64,000 bases of DNA, from positions 195,735,812 through 195,799,811 of the forward strand of contig OY282560.1 in the NCBI GenBank assembly GCA_958295665.1, given 5' to 3'. A program made the position numbers and the translations under genes. The notes under the pieces are model-generated. The model ran no database searches. It was not told where the DNA came from and worked only from the letters and a program-made list of their open reading frames with translations. Position 1 is the stretch's first letter. Each line of letters starts with the position of its first letter. This DNA comes from Tipula vernalis. Lineage: Eukaryota; Arthropoda; Insecta; Diptera; Tipulidae. Below, piece by piece: positions 1 through 10,599 of this stretch.

Positions 1-553
1 CATCCTACATAAATAGATTGCTCAACTGCTCAATAAACACTAATCCAACCCAAACTGAAGCCAATTACGCAATCCTTAAATCAGCATATTTAAAAAATTG
101 ATAATCTGCCCACTATGTCTTAATCCAACCCCAACTCAACTCCAACTCAACTTCAACTCAACCCGGAAAATGACCCCTAACTTAACCTTCAACTCAATTC
201 CAAACTCAATGCCCAATTCTTATGGCAGGTACCCGACCCTCTTGACGTATAGGTTCCAAAAGCTTTTAAAATTTCCGCCTTGACAATAGAAACAGATGGC
301 CGAGAAAAGATTCTAAATCGTTCAAGCCGTTCTCGGGATACCATGGGTTCAGACATCCAGACATTCAGACAGACGGATGGATATTTTTTTTTGTTGGTTT
401 TTTAAACTCAGGGACTTTCAAATCGTCGAAAAAAGTGGTTTTGGAACAACCAAATTTTTGGTCATTTTTGACAGGATTTCAATAATTTGGTCTGTTTAGA
501 CCGAAGTAAATGGTAGAAACTATTGATTATATACCCAAATGTAATGTTCTAGC
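1..553. other. Non-coding, CAACTC-rich stretch
   Basis: No gene is supported. Positions about 120-215 are a loose run of CAACTC-like words, a degenerate short tandem repeat. A segment near 295-375 (GC-richer, with GACAGACGG-type words) looks like part of a dispersed repeat that I cannot name. The 61-codon open frame at 98-283 follows the low-complexity run and shows no domain. Confidence 0.4.
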
Positions 554-554
554 G

Positions 555-815
555 ACCGAACAAACAACACAGTTTTTACAGCTTCAGCGGTTTTAGCTTG
601 GTTCGAAATAAGATAGGGACGGGATGCCAAATAATATTTTTCATTATCCGATTACGATCGGTAATGGTGAAGGCCATAGCTATGGCCAATCTAGTTTTCA
701 AGTTAGTACTATAGGCATGAAGCAACACAATCAGTGTAGGTTTAGGCAATTTACGCAAAATGGACCTTTAGGTTTATGTCCTCGATTTGGCTACTGTGTA
801 AGGTAGGGTGTTAAA
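555..815 (+). mobile_element. Old tRNA-derived SINE copy
   Basis: This aligns by eye along its length with the intact SINE at 43903-44227. Shared blocks include the head (GACCGARCAAAC), a decayed B box (GGTTCGAAAT), the core around ATTACGATCGGTRATG, GGCATGAAGCAA, and the 3' block GATTTGGCTACT. It is diverged, has internal deletions including between the A and B boxes, and has lost the CAA tail, so it is an old copy and probably cannot be transcribed from its own promoter. The short overlapping open frames on both strands here are accidental. No target duplication was found. Confidence 0.7.
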
Positions 816-1069
816 GCGAAGCTGAATAATTAATTGTAGGCTCTGCTTTCCTAGCCTTGAAGCAAATTTTTTCTTGTATCCAAATGGTGGTCTTTGAGTT
901 ATACTATTGAGAGGTGTTAAATTTAAACAAATGAGGGATTTTATTGTTAGGCAAAAATATAGAATCGCCCAAAATTATTATTGATAGTGGTGAATTGAAC
1001 TCTACGCTCTACGGTAAATTTTATTTTTCGACTATGCAAGGACGTTACTGATGATGATCTCATGATGTA

Positions 1070-1293
1070 CACTGTATCAAAAAATTGTCCGTACACCCCT
1101 CGGTTAAAGAAAAATTGATGAAGAAAACAATTACAAATCAAACAAAAAATTCAGTTTTTATTTTTTTTAAACTCAAATTACATTTAACAACCTGAAAATT
1201 ATAATTATCATGAAGCAAACTAATTTACTTTTACGTTTCATATGATTTACTATTTAAACATCCTAAAACGATCTCAAATAATTGTTCGTACAC
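1070..1293 (+). repeat. Left terminal inverted repeat, IR/DR type
   Basis: The outer motif AAAATTGTCCGTACAC lies at the tip (about 1078-1094) and a second copy, ATAATTGTTCGTACAC, marks the inner end (about 1278-1293). Two direct repeats within one inverted repeat are the known layout of double transposase-binding sites. The sequence between is about 85-90% alike by eye to the right repeat. Confidence 0.88.
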
Positions 1294-1619
1294 TTGCACT
1301 TTTGTGAAAATTAACACTAGCACATTAACAATTTATTATTTGTTTTACTCCTATTTTCAACTAACCGTAAATTACGAAATTTTGTATGCGTAAAAGTTAA
1401 TTACTAGTCGTACTTTTTTATGGCGAATGAAATATTGTCCAGTTAATTAAAAATGTTTCATTCTCGTACCAAAAATAGTGTAAAAATTAAAAAATAAATT
1501 TATCATTAAATTGGAGAGTGAAGGTAAAAGTTTACAGGAAATTTCCAAAATAACTATTCGCCCGCGATCTTAGATTCAATATATCATCCAGAACTCCCAA
1601 AAAACCAAATCACTAGAGA

Positions 1620-2440
1620 TGGTTGTTGGGCGTGATCGCAACCGAAAGCTGTCCACACCTCAAATACATCTAATATAGAAGGCAATAAAACAGAATCGAA
1701 AGCTTAGTGCTCCAACGATCGCTGCGAAAATGTATCAACATAAAAAAGGAGCGATAGAACCTCAGACAATACGCAATATTTTGCATAAACAAGAGTATCG
1801 TCGATGTGCGACACGCAAGAAATATATTTGTCGACAAAAAAAATATTAAAAGCGCTTGGAATAAGCATTGGGATATGTGAGTGAGACCGAAGAGTTCTGG
1901 GAAAATGTTATTCCCTCAGAAGGAACCAAAATTTAACGTTTTTGGTCCAGATGGGCGAGTTATGGTGTGGCGGAAACCGAACTCTGAACTTGAGTAAAAC
2001 ATGGTGGCGGAAATATAATGGTTTGAAGAGCTTTTACCAGAAGGGGTGTAGGACATTTGACCTTCATAATGAACCGGTTTAATTATTTGGATATTTTGAA
2101 GGATAATATGTTAATAAGTGCTGAGAAAATGGGACATTGGCAAGAGTTTCGCTCCGTACATGACAATGACCCGAAACATTCGTCAAATCTGATAAAGGAA
2201 TGGTTATTGTACAATGTAAAGTAAATACTTCCTCATCCTCCCCAGCCACCATATCTCAACCCCATTGATAATTTATGCCATTATTTGGAGCGAAAGATCC
2301 GTGAACACCAAATTAGCGGCAAGGAACAATTAAAATGGGTCATTGTGGAGGAATGGGCCAAAAACTGCCCCCGAAATAACTCGGAAGTTGGCTTTCTCAA
2401 TGAAAAGTAGGTATGCAAAGTATCATTTCATGAATAGGTT
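1620..2440 (+). pseudogene. Tc1-like transposase, inactivated
   Basis: Translated segments in shifting frames match the DDE_3 transposases of Tc1. FGPDGRVMVW precedes the glycine-rich block, HDNDPKHSSN (about 2159-2188) holds the second catalytic Asp, and LNPIDNLCHYLERKIREH (about 2257-2310) is the region of the third catalytic residue. That position, normally Glu in the NPIENLW signature, is Asp here, and the following Trp is Cys. Several in-frame stops and frameshifts (for example near 1850, 1936, 2080 and 2222) show the gene is dead. The DNA-binding half (about 1620-1850) is the most decayed. Confidence 0.85.
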
Positions 2441-2494
2441 ACAACACGAAATATTAGACCTAACTTTTTTACCAAATTCCCTCAACTTCTTTGT

Positions 2495-2717
2495 GTGTAC
2501 GGACAATTATTTGTAATCGTTTTAGGCGGTTTAAAAAGTAAATCTTATCAAACGTGAAAGTAACTTAATTTATATCTTGATTATTATTATTTTCAGGTTC
2601 TTAAATGTAATTTGAGTTTTAAAAAAATTAAAACTGAATTTTTTGTTTGATTTGTAATTGTTTTTTTATCAATGTTTTCTTAACCGAGTGCTGTACGGAC
2701 AATTTTTTGATACAGTG
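2495..2717 (-). repeat. Right terminal inverted repeat, IR/DR type
   Basis: This is the reverse complement of the left repeat. Its inner direct repeat is GTGTACGGACAATTAT (about 2495-2510) and the outer one ends in TTTTTTGATACAGTG at 2717. The inner motif of this side reads TTGTCCGTACAC, closer to the tip motif than the left inner copy is. Confidence 0.88.
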
Positions 2718-2719
2718 TA

Positions 2720-3035
2720 TATCAAAAACAAATTTTGAGGTCGAAAAACCTGTATTATATTGCTTTCGACGTAAGGTTGATCGCGATTATGTATCATTTA
2801 TATATATAATCGGTATTCCTGTAAATGGAGTTTTGATTAAATAATTTTTAAATTCACGTCGGAAATTGATGAATTATACATTTTAGTCCCACGTTTAGCT
2901 CTAATGGAGTGAATTTTGAAGTTGAAGACTTTTGCACAATTTAATATCAAAATGTTAGTGGTATGTGCTCTAAATCATCGTTATTTTCTAAATTTTTATC
3001 GTCGTCTTGTTTTCCTATATATGTACGTATTATGT
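2720..3035. other. Spacer between Tc1 element and LINE
   Basis: AT-rich sequence without recognisable coding or repeats. The short frame at 2916-3137 runs from here into the LINE and has no domain. Confidence 0.4.
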
Positions 3036-3093
3036 GACACTTGGTTTCATTCAAGAGTTTTAAGTTCCGATTTTTTATCGAGGGTGGACGGAA

Positions 3094-3960
3094 ATGAAGA
3101 GAACAAACGGACGGGTTCAGGAACAGACAGATTATAACGTGCTACGGCAGGATGCCACGATCGTAAAAGAGATATCCACACAAACAACATGTACAAGGGA
3201 AATTGAGACGAACCTACAAGCCGAGAAGTTCTGTAGCCGTATACACTCGACGATGACATTACGGGAAATTACTGCGATTGTGGCAAAGGAATGGCCACAG
3301 AAGTTGTTTTGTGTAACCAAAACCAGTTGCAACAGCATTACGAATAGCGGACAGCGAGAGGAATTTTTATTGATCCACAAGATCCAGCTCTTCAGGAAAT
3401 GTGTAATATGGATGATCTCTTCCTTTCCCCTTCTCCCAATGGAATATCGAGGTGGCCAAGCCAATAAGGAACACCGCCAAGGAATGAAAGGAATTAAGCG
3501 TCTTCTCTTCTTATGATCCAAGTGAGAGGTAGTGAGAATAAAGCCAAAATTTTGAAGGAGGCAACTGTCGGAAAGGTAGGTGGAGTAATAGCGATGCTCC
3601 AGAAGGAAATGACAGTGATGCATAAACGGGATCGTGAGGAAGGAACAGTCGAGTCCGATGTGAGGCAGGGTGTTAAGGCGGCTTTCGGAGATGTGAGTGC
3701 CGATGAGAAATTCGTTACATCAATTCGGCCAGCGGACTCGGGTACGAAGAATAAAACAGTTAAATTGCCCAAACGGTGGGCAAAGCGACTGGCGGATAGA
3801 AGATATCCTGTCGGATACAGATGCGAATAGATGATCGGCGTTGCTATAAGGCTGGGAAAGAGGGCAAAGAGCGAGGAATTGTAAGGGCTTCAACCGTAGT
3901 GCCCTCTGCTTCAACTGCGAGAAGGAGGGGCACAATATAAAGGAATGCAACGAGTCGCAG
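3094..3960 (+). pseudogene. LINE ORF1 (gag-like), frameshifted
   Basis: Open pieces at 3094-3516 and 3513-3830 are in different frames and belong to one nucleocapsid-like protein. Near the end, 3907-3954 encodes an intact CCHC zinc knuckle, CFNCEKEGHNIKEC, which binds RNA in such proteins. A preceding knuckle (about 3829-3890) has lost its second Cys and His. The basic, Lys/Arg-rich N-terminus fits RNA binding. Confidence 0.75.
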
Positions 3961-4039
3961 AGTAACACCTATGTTGGGATTAAAGAACGGATGGGGACAG
4001 GCTCGCCTGTAAATACAACAACATCAAAGACAGGAGAGT

Positions 4040-4605
4040 TAGCTACTTGATTGAGCTTAATATGCATCACAGTGGACTGTATCACGACCTCCTGATTGCT
4101 ACCGCTAATAAAAGGCAGATCTTATAGTGGTGAGCGAACCAAACCGACGGAGACCACAAGGAGGAAAGTGGAAGCCAGATCTGGAAGATGATGCCACACT
4201 AATGGTATTGTCAAGGAGCATGGTAACTACTAAATCCAGTGGTCTGAAAGGAGTTGTTTGGGTGGAGCTACAGGACATTGTCCTCATGAGTTGTCACTTC
4301 TTCCCAATAGACCGGTAGAGGAATTTGCTCTAAGGCTCGATGAACTCAGTCTGATAATTCGGAACCAGACCAAGGATGTGATCGTCGCTGGTGATTTTAA
4401 TTCTCAAGTCCTGGAGTGGGGGGATGAGATACTGGACAACAGAGGCTGGGAAGTACTGGATGAGGAAAGCCTCAGCGATCATCGCTATATTATGTTGGAG
4501 GTTAACACAGATGGATCAGCTAGGCAAACGGGACGCAGTGCCGCTATCAGCAGGCACTGGAGTATAGGGGAAGCAAAGGAGAAACGCCTACGTAGTGCGA
4601 TATAA
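4040..4605 (+). pseudogene. LINE endonuclease domain, deleted and frameshifted
   Basis: Pieces of an APE-type endonuclease, which nicks the target DNA to prime reverse transcription. The start (about 4050-4110) has the LNMHHSG-type opening; the later piece in 4258-4605 contains the active-site-type segment IVAGDFNS (about 4381-4404) and the terminal SDHR motif (about 4477-4488). The two motifs are closer than in an intact enzyme, and the N-terminal part carries stops, so catalytic segments are missing. Confidence 0.75.
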
Positions 4606-4679
4606 CGTTGCCTTGACCCTCCTAATATTGCTACATCACAGCAGCTAGTTACAGCTGTTAAAGAAGCACGAGAGCAGGT

Positions 4680-6610
4680 TTCGCAAGCTAGGGGTCGTAA
4701 TTGGAAGAGAGCTGTGTACTGGTGGACCGCAGAAATCGCACTAAAACGCCGAAGCTGTAATCAAGCCAGAAGGGGGCTACAGAGAGAGAATAGGCATACT
4801 AGAGGTCAAGCGGATATACCCTTCCAGCAACAGCTGAAACGCGTTAGAAACAAGCTAAGGACGGCAATTCTGAAATCAAAGAAGAAATGCTGGAAAGATC
4901 TCTGCAATACTGTTAAATTGGACCAATGGGGAGACGCATATAAGATAGTAATAAAGAGGTTTGGTCGCACTGAGCCTACCCTGTCAACGGATGTCATAAG
5001 TAATGTTGTAAGCGCACTTTTTTCGAAACATGAACGACTGATCCAAGAGAACATCCATTCGCCCTTCACGGCGGAGAAACTGTAGATAGCGTGGCGTAAA
5101 ATGAAGATGAAAAAGAGCGGTAGACCAGATGAGATCCCACCAGAGACTGTAAGAATTGCATCAGAAATACACCCAAACCGAGGGTGATGAATCGGCCACT
5201 TAAAATGGGTAATTTGCTTACATATGGAAGACGGCCCCTTGTTCTACTTAAAAAAGAAGGGCAACCAGATGGTGTGCCTACATCGTATAAACTTCTGTGC
5301 CTGTTGGACACATTTGGAATGCTTTTCGAACACCTACTATAAGCAGATTGGTAGGCAAGCTTGAAAGAGCAGGTGGACTCGCCGTTAATCAGTTTGGATT
5401 CCGAGCAGGGCACTCTACGATTAATGCTATAGCGGAGATCATGAGGCTGGTGGACTCTGCAGCGGAGGGGTCTCAATATACGAGGTACATTCCGGTTGTA
5501 ATCACGCTGGATGTATGGATCCTGGGATTTATTCTGGCAAAAGCTAGACGATCTGCGGGTGAGTCTATATCTTAGGAAAATGTTGCAAAGATATTTGAGT
5601 GAGCGGCGAATCATCATGGAAGTGGTAGGCACAACCTAGCACATGGGGATCACTAGCGGTGTACCTCAATGATCGGTATTGGGACCTACGCTATGGAATA
5701 TTCTGTATGACGGAGTACTCCGAATTCCCCTACCCTCTGGCTTTGATCGTCTCTCCAAAACACGAACAGCAGCTGGTGGAGCGTGTAGTAGTGGCAGATA
5801 GAAGAGCCCTTCACACATTGACCTTCAATTTCGAGGGAGTTATAATTAAACCAATGAATGGAATTAAGTACCTGGGTGTACGGCTGGATTATCGACGATG
5901 CTTTAAAGAGTACATAAGACAAACGGCAATAAAGGCGACTAGCACAACAACATGCCTTGCCTGACTGATGACCAACGCTGGGGACCAAGTGCAGGAAAGA
6001 AAAGGCTACTCGAATCGGTGGTTGCTTCCAAAATACTTTATGGAGAACCTATCTGGATCCGAGCTCTAGACGTAGCCAGGGCACATGAGCAATTGAAGCG
6101 CGTACAACGTAACATCGCCCAAAGGGTATGCAGTGCATATAGGACCAAGGAGGTTGTTCTCATAATATAAAATATCCCACCTGTTACCTTGATGGCGAAA
6201 CATAGGGTGGCGGTGCTGAAAGGGACCCCAAAGGAAGAGGCAAAAGACGAGGTGATGCAACAATGGCAGGCTAGATGGGAGAATGTGGAAACCGGGGCTT
6301 GGACGAGGCAGCTCATTCCTAGCATCAAGTAATGTGCGAAAGCATGGGGACTCCAACGTTCATCTGACACAGTTTTTATCGGGTCACGGCTGTTTCAACA
6401 GCTACTTCTGTAGGATGTACATTATGGAAACATCTAACTGAGGTTATTGCAGAGAAGAGACCACTGATTGGGTAGGACGACTAACAGCAAGAAACATAAT
6501 TCCAAAAACGCTAGGTGAAGAGGAGGCCTGGAATAACATTTGTCGTGTGACCAGGGTGATATTAACTCAGAAGATTGGAGACCTTATAGCGAGTAATTTA
6601 AACTGAGCAG
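4680..6610 (+). pseudogene. LINE reverse transcriptase and C-terminal region, broken
   Basis: The first open piece (4714-5085) covers the linker ahead of RT. RT motifs follow in alternating frames: KKSGRPDEIP (about 5110), RRPLVLLKKEGQPDG (about 5231-5275), NQFGFRAGHSTINAI (about 5388-5432), and SGVPQ with a stop where a Gln/Gly would be expected (about 5653-5670). I could not locate the catalytic aspartate pair, and the block before it looks deleted. The thumb (YRTKEVV, about 6138) and the C-terminal region up to about 6605 are recognisable in pieces. Confidence 0.8.
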
Positions 6611-6779
6611 AACAAATTGACAATGGATATCCAGCGGCTGAAGTAACGCAAAAATTGCGATCCTAGTCGTTGAGAGGATATGGGACGAAATTTTAGACGG
6701 TAAGAGTCTGGCACAGCGCTCATGAAGGTTTTCCCCTCCCCACAAATAAAAAAATTTTAAAAAAAAAGTATAATAGTTT

Positions 6780-7402
6780 GCTGGACTACGTTCGTCGTGC
6801 CACCAAGTATTTTCGTAATCTACTTTCCGTTAAGAGTTTGTATTGTTCACTTGTACGGTCTAAACTGCAGTAAATATCGATTACTTGGGATCCGATGTCT
6901 AAAATTGATATTGATCCAATTGAACGAGTACAAAAACAATTAATTCTATACTTGCTGGACAAAATGAAGTGGCCGTTTGATCCTAAACTTCCTATGTAGC
7001 AGAATAAAAGGAATTTACCACCTTATGCAGAGCACCGTAAAATTGTAAATTTGAAATCACTGATTGACAGGCGTAAGGTTGCGGCTTCTATGTACATCGC
7101 TGATGTTTTAAATGGTGCAGTTGATTTTACTGAATTAATATTGATTTTCAGGTGCCCTGTAAACCAGTTCGGGTCAAGCATTTTATTTATTTACCGACAT
7201 TTAAGTCCAATTATGTGCATAATGTCCCTATTCCGGGTATGCGTCGGCAACATAATTCTAATTTTAATGAGTTCGATTTCAACTTTTCCAAATGTTTATA
7301 TATTTAAAAAGCAAATTAAACGAAAATTGTAGTTATTTGATGTCCATTTTATTGTCAAAAAACGTTTTTTCCCTGTTGATATAAATAAAATAAATAAATA
7401 TT
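6780..7402 (+). mobile_element. 3' end of a CR1/Jockey-like LINE
   Basis: A 5'-truncated fragment holding the last part of a LINE reverse transcriptase. YCSLVRSKLQ (about 6847-6876), WDPMSKIDIDPIERVQKQ (about 6889-6942), LPPYAEHRKIVNLKSLIDRR (about 7018-7077) and ADVLNGAVD (about 7097-7123) match the thumb/C-terminal region of this superfamily. At least three stops interrupt it. It ends in a TAAATAAAATAAATAAATA tail at about 7384-7402. It starts directly after the A-rich tail of the R1-like LINE, so the latter probably inserted into it or next to its truncated end. Confidence 0.78.
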
Positions 7403-8631
7403 GTAGAAAACATATATGTATTTGTCGGACTTTTCATTTTATGGGGAAATGTTTTAATATAACATCATCTGTCAAATGAAGGCCTTTGTCCCATTTTAAA
7501 TCTTGCAGTTGCCACTATAACCTATTTAATATAATTTGGAAATATTAAAGTAATCTCAAGAGAACTGATACAGTCAAAAACCAACTGCGTAAAATATTAA
7601 ACCATATCTAGTCGAAATGTTTATATCAAAAGTGGGAGTAAGCTAGGGACAACTAGCTGCAACCTTTTTGCAAGTAAAACTTTTATCATGTTTAACAAGA
7701 AATTTATTATCCCCCAATTATATTTTCATTTACATAAATCATTCACTTAGGAATTTAAAAAATTTTTACCTGTACAAATAAACACAACAAATTTAATTCA
7801 GAAAATAGTAGGTGCTCAACATAAGAAAATTATGCTGAGTTAAACTAATCATGATAAATTAATGTATAGGAAAAATTCTTTAGCAGTTTTTAATGTTCCC
7901 ATTGGGTTTGTCAAACTTTCTTATATATCTTCTTGTTTCAACCTGAAATAATTTTTTGGTGCAGTTTTTAAAATTCTTTCGAAATTTTTATTTTATGCAT
8001 TAAATAGTTACCTAAATAAAATTAATAAAAAAAAAGAAATAGGAACAGCAAAGGAGTGAACGTATAACTTTCCTTACGATTATAATATTTAAACAAAAAA
8101 TTAAATTTAATTCCTAAAACTCTCCCTGTGCAACCAGGTAGTGAACAAAACAACAAAAACAAAATAATTCCGTTTGAATTATTTTTTATTTTTAATAATA
8201 TTTTACGAACAATTTTTAATTTTTATTTTTTTTATAAAAAATTTATTTCCTGCTATTTTTATATATTGTTAATATTTATGTTGTTGTTGTTGTTGTTGTT
8301 AATCGCATATTATTTTTTATGTGAATCCCATTTTTATTTAGATTTTTAAAAATTTATGAACTTTTATGATTAAACTTTTTGCTTTTACTTGAAAACATTT
8401 TATTTTATTTTTGTGTGGTGGGGTTGCGGAAAATGTATTTTTTGTTTTTTTGTTAACTTTTGTAATTATTAAATATTTTGTTCCATATGAAATTATTAAA
8501 AATGTATAATTTCTCATTTTTTGTTGTGTTAGATTTTTATAATAATTATAAATAAAATAATAATGAACATTGTATTTATGTACATGTTTTTTTGCAGCAC
8601 AATATTAAAATGTTTAAAAATGAATATTTAC
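7403..8631. other. Probable intron, no gene seen
   Basis: Very AT-rich DNA downstream of the CUB exon in the sense of that minus-strand gene. It contains a (TTG)n microsatellite at about 8280-8300. No further exon with splice signals was recognised before the window edge. Confidence 0.5.
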
Positions 8632-8790
8632 CTGGAGACCACTTTTGGTAACCAATCACCACCGCAATATTTTGCTAATACCGGATCATTCGTTGAACTA
8701 CCATCGTAAAATATTAAATGGTCCCGTTCACCCGTACAATCAGACCAAGCACGTATCGAACGTGATGTTTTATTTAAACTTGCGATTGAT
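8632..8790 (-). CDS. Exon of a CUB-domain protein (downstream exon)
   Basis: A 159-bp internal exon encoding 53 residues. Read on the minus strand it has an acceptor TTTGCAG just before 8790 and a donor AG|GTAAAT after 8632. Its sequence completes the split codon left by the exon at 41634-41870 (AG plus A) and leaves another phase-2 end. The product contains the second half of a CUB domain: WSDCTGERDHLIFYDGSS, then VLAKYCGGDWLPKVVS, matching the C..(D/E)..I.DG....YCG...P..VS pattern. One NKTS glycosylation sequon is present. CUB domains are disulfide-bonded extracellular beta-sandwich modules used in protein binding. No disruption is seen, and the high quality among decayed repeats argues for a functional host exon. 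The gene name is not recognised. Confidence 0.88.
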
Positions 8791-9094
8791 CTGCAAATAG
8801 AGATAAAAATCTGGATTAATAAAAAAATAACAAATAAAATTACGTTTTCATTGATAAGAGTTATATCGCTTTAGTGATTAACAAAAAAAATAAAAAAAAC
8901 CTGCAGGCGGTAAATATTAATGTTGTGTTTGCATTTTTTGTTTTTATTACATGGTATGCAGGAAAATAAAACTTTTGATTAAGTCGTTAAACTTTTCCAA
9001 CCAATAAACCATTTTGATAAGGTCGACTGAATTTAATTTTAACCTTTCAGCCCTAGGCGTATTTATTTTCCGAACTGAAAGCATTTTAAAGCTC
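8791..9094. other. Intron sequence beside exon, no gene
   Basis: AT-rich sequence next to the acceptor site, with a polypyrimidine-like run on the minus strand. No repeat or coding unit was recognised. Confidence 0.4.
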
Positions 9095-9332
9095 TTAAAT
9101 TATTTATTGATTTTCTATTAAAAAAAATAATTTTTATTTTTAACTTATTTGTTTTACAGTGAAATTACAAAAAAGAAAGAAAGAATCAATTCTTTTCTTA
9201 TTTTTTAATTACAATTTCAAACCATGTCATAAAAACGTTGATGCAGCATAATACCGGATGTGCATGTAACTTGTTGTTGGTGCTATTGAAACTTTCCGAA
9301 TATGATCTATATAGGGCTACTATGTGTGTTAA
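9095..9332 (-). repeat. Left LTR of element X (3' LTR)
   Basis: It shares with 25780-26036 the blocks AATTATTTATTGATTTT, TAACTTATTTGTTTTACAGTG, TGTAACTTGTTGTTGGTGCT and TACTATGTGTGTTA, with indels between. On the minus strand it is preceded by the purine tract AAAGGGGGAAGAG (9346-9334), a plausible polypurine tract, which identifies it as the 3' LTR. Confidence 0.7.
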
Positions 9333-9715
9333 CTCTTCCCCCTTTAAATTCGAATGCCCACATTCGATCCATCAGAAAAACGGTGTTTTATAAAATTTCC
9401 GTCAGTGCCTTGAGATCTCTTCGGGTGTTACCGTTTGAAGCGTGTCGTTTTGGGTTTTTAGTTCTTCTCCCTGAATTGCTATTGAACAGGTATTCTCGAC
9501 CTTGCCTCGAGATTGTGGAATGGACAAATCCTCGATGTTTGTTGTATTAATGATTCGTAATTTTTTATTTTTGACATATTTCGTAGCATACTCATAATGA
9601 TAACTATTGAGAATGATCCGCATCTCGTGAATTTCTCGATGATTCCTTTCTTTTTAAAGAGCCCGATGTAATGAGTGTTATTTATATGAGTACCTTTATC
9701 CTTTTCCAAAATTTA
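9333..9715 (-). other. 3' internal region of element X, coding unclear
   Basis: Lies between the 3' LTR and the piggyBac fragment. Two overlapping minus-strand open frames (9402-9623 and 9479-9709) are present; neither shows a domain I recognise. It may be the end of env or 3' untranslated sequence of X. Confidence 0.35.
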
Positions 9716-9719
9716 TAAA

Positions 9720-9965
9720 TTACTGGCAGTTGTGACACATATTCATGCGATATTCTTTACATACGGATTTACCGCATCGTCCGCAGCACTGATTTGTTTT
9801 GCGATCTTCTGAATATGAACAAAAGCATCGCTTTCTTTTTGGCATTTTATGTTCGTGTTTAATTTGTACCTCACAGCACCCTAAAATTTGTTGTATATTC
9901 ATTCGTATGAATCTGTGGAGACCTATAACCTCGAGTCTAGTTTTTATGTGATGCTTAACTATCAA
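9720..9965 (-). pseudogene. piggyBac-like transposase, C-terminal cysteine-rich domain fragment
   Basis: An 81-residue open frame ending with a cluster of Cys: CFCS, then KTNQCCGRCGKSVCKEYR and MCHNC. This spacing matches the C-terminal cysteine-rich zinc-binding domain of piggyBac transposases, which binds the transposon ends. Only this domain is left; the catalytic DDD region that should lie upstream (higher coordinates) is missing and is replaced by element Y. A second, 5' piggyBac fragment sits at 56012; whether both come from one family is not known. Confidence 0.65.
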
Positions 9966-10599
9966 TATAAATTCATGTTTTTTAATAGAACTTTTAAAAA
10001 AACTCTAAACTGGGGCCGAAACAACATAACTGTTTTCTTTTAATCAAAAGATTCAAAAAGCTATACACATAAGAATATAGCCAACACTGTTCCACTGAAG
10101 TAGTGAAACTGAATAAACAAATCGTGATAAAGTTGTACCATTAGTAGACGGGTTACAACTACCAATCCAACCTTGCCAGAAATACGACATACCAGCAGTT
10201 ATTTAAAAGACACACGAACGGGTTCCTACTGTACGAAAACCAGCTGTGCAGTATAAAGACCTTTGTGATAAAACGAATCCATAAATAGGCCATGAAAAGT
10301 CTCTTAATCTTAATGTAAGTTGAAAATTAATAACAAAAATGTTTTAAAAAGTTAAAATAATAATAAAAAGTTATTATAATAATAAACACCAAAAAAAAAA
10401 AAAAATTTAACAAGTGTTAATCACTAATATACTAAGGTTATCGCAATAATCAGAAATAATAACAAGTGAAACATCGTAATGGCGATACCAGTAAAACAAA
10501 AATTAAATTAAAGCTGGATCAACAAATATCACCTAGACCAATTTACCCGAAACCTGCAACATTAATGGAAATCGACTAATCAATTCAAACCAAACGGGT

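Larger units (their letters stand above)
1070..2717 (+). mobile_element. Defective Tc1-like DNA transposon with long terminal repeats
   Basis: This is a complete but dead element of 1,648 bp. Both ends start with CACTGTATCAAAAAATTGTC in inverted orientation, and the element is flanked by TA dinucleotides (1068-1069 and 2718-2719), the target duplication of Tc1/mariner elements. The terminal repeats are about 224 bp. Between them lies a decayed transposase reading rightwards. The long repeats with inner copies of the tip motif resemble the IR/DR arrangement known in Sleeping Beauty-type Tc1 elements. Confidence 0.92.
3040..6768 (+). mobile_element. Decayed R1-clade-like LINE
   Basis: This is a non-LTR retrotransposon with, in order, a gag-like ORF1 ending in zinc knuckles, an apurinic-type endonuclease, a reverse transcriptase and a C-terminal region, then a 3' UTR ending in an A-rich tail (about 6746-6768). 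The reading frame is broken many times and parts of the endonuclease are missing. The segment 4714-4990 (YWWTAEIALKRR followed by WKDLCNTVKLDQWGDAYK) is typical of the R1 group. The exact 5' end and any target duplication were not seen. It is probably not the rDNA-specific R1 itself. Confidence 0.85.

Noticed and set aside
576..806. Overlapping 60-codon frames on both strands
   Set aside because: They lie inside an old SINE copy and are chance frames.
3132..3623. A 163-codon minus-strand frame
   Set aside because: It is the antisense of the LINE ORF1, which has a zinc knuckle and the correct order of domains on the plus strand.
5066..5632. A 188-codon minus-strand frame
   Set aside because: Antisense of the LINE reverse transcriptase; the plus strand carries the conserved motifs.
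8280..8300. TTG runs at 8280 and 41281 as reverse SINE tails
   Set aside because: The adjoining sequence does not match the reverse complement of the SINE body, so they are simple microsatellites.
9720..9965. A host zinc-finger (RING-like) gene
   Set aside because: The Cys pattern at the C-terminus fits piggyBac transposases, and it lies in a transposon cluster with no other exon.
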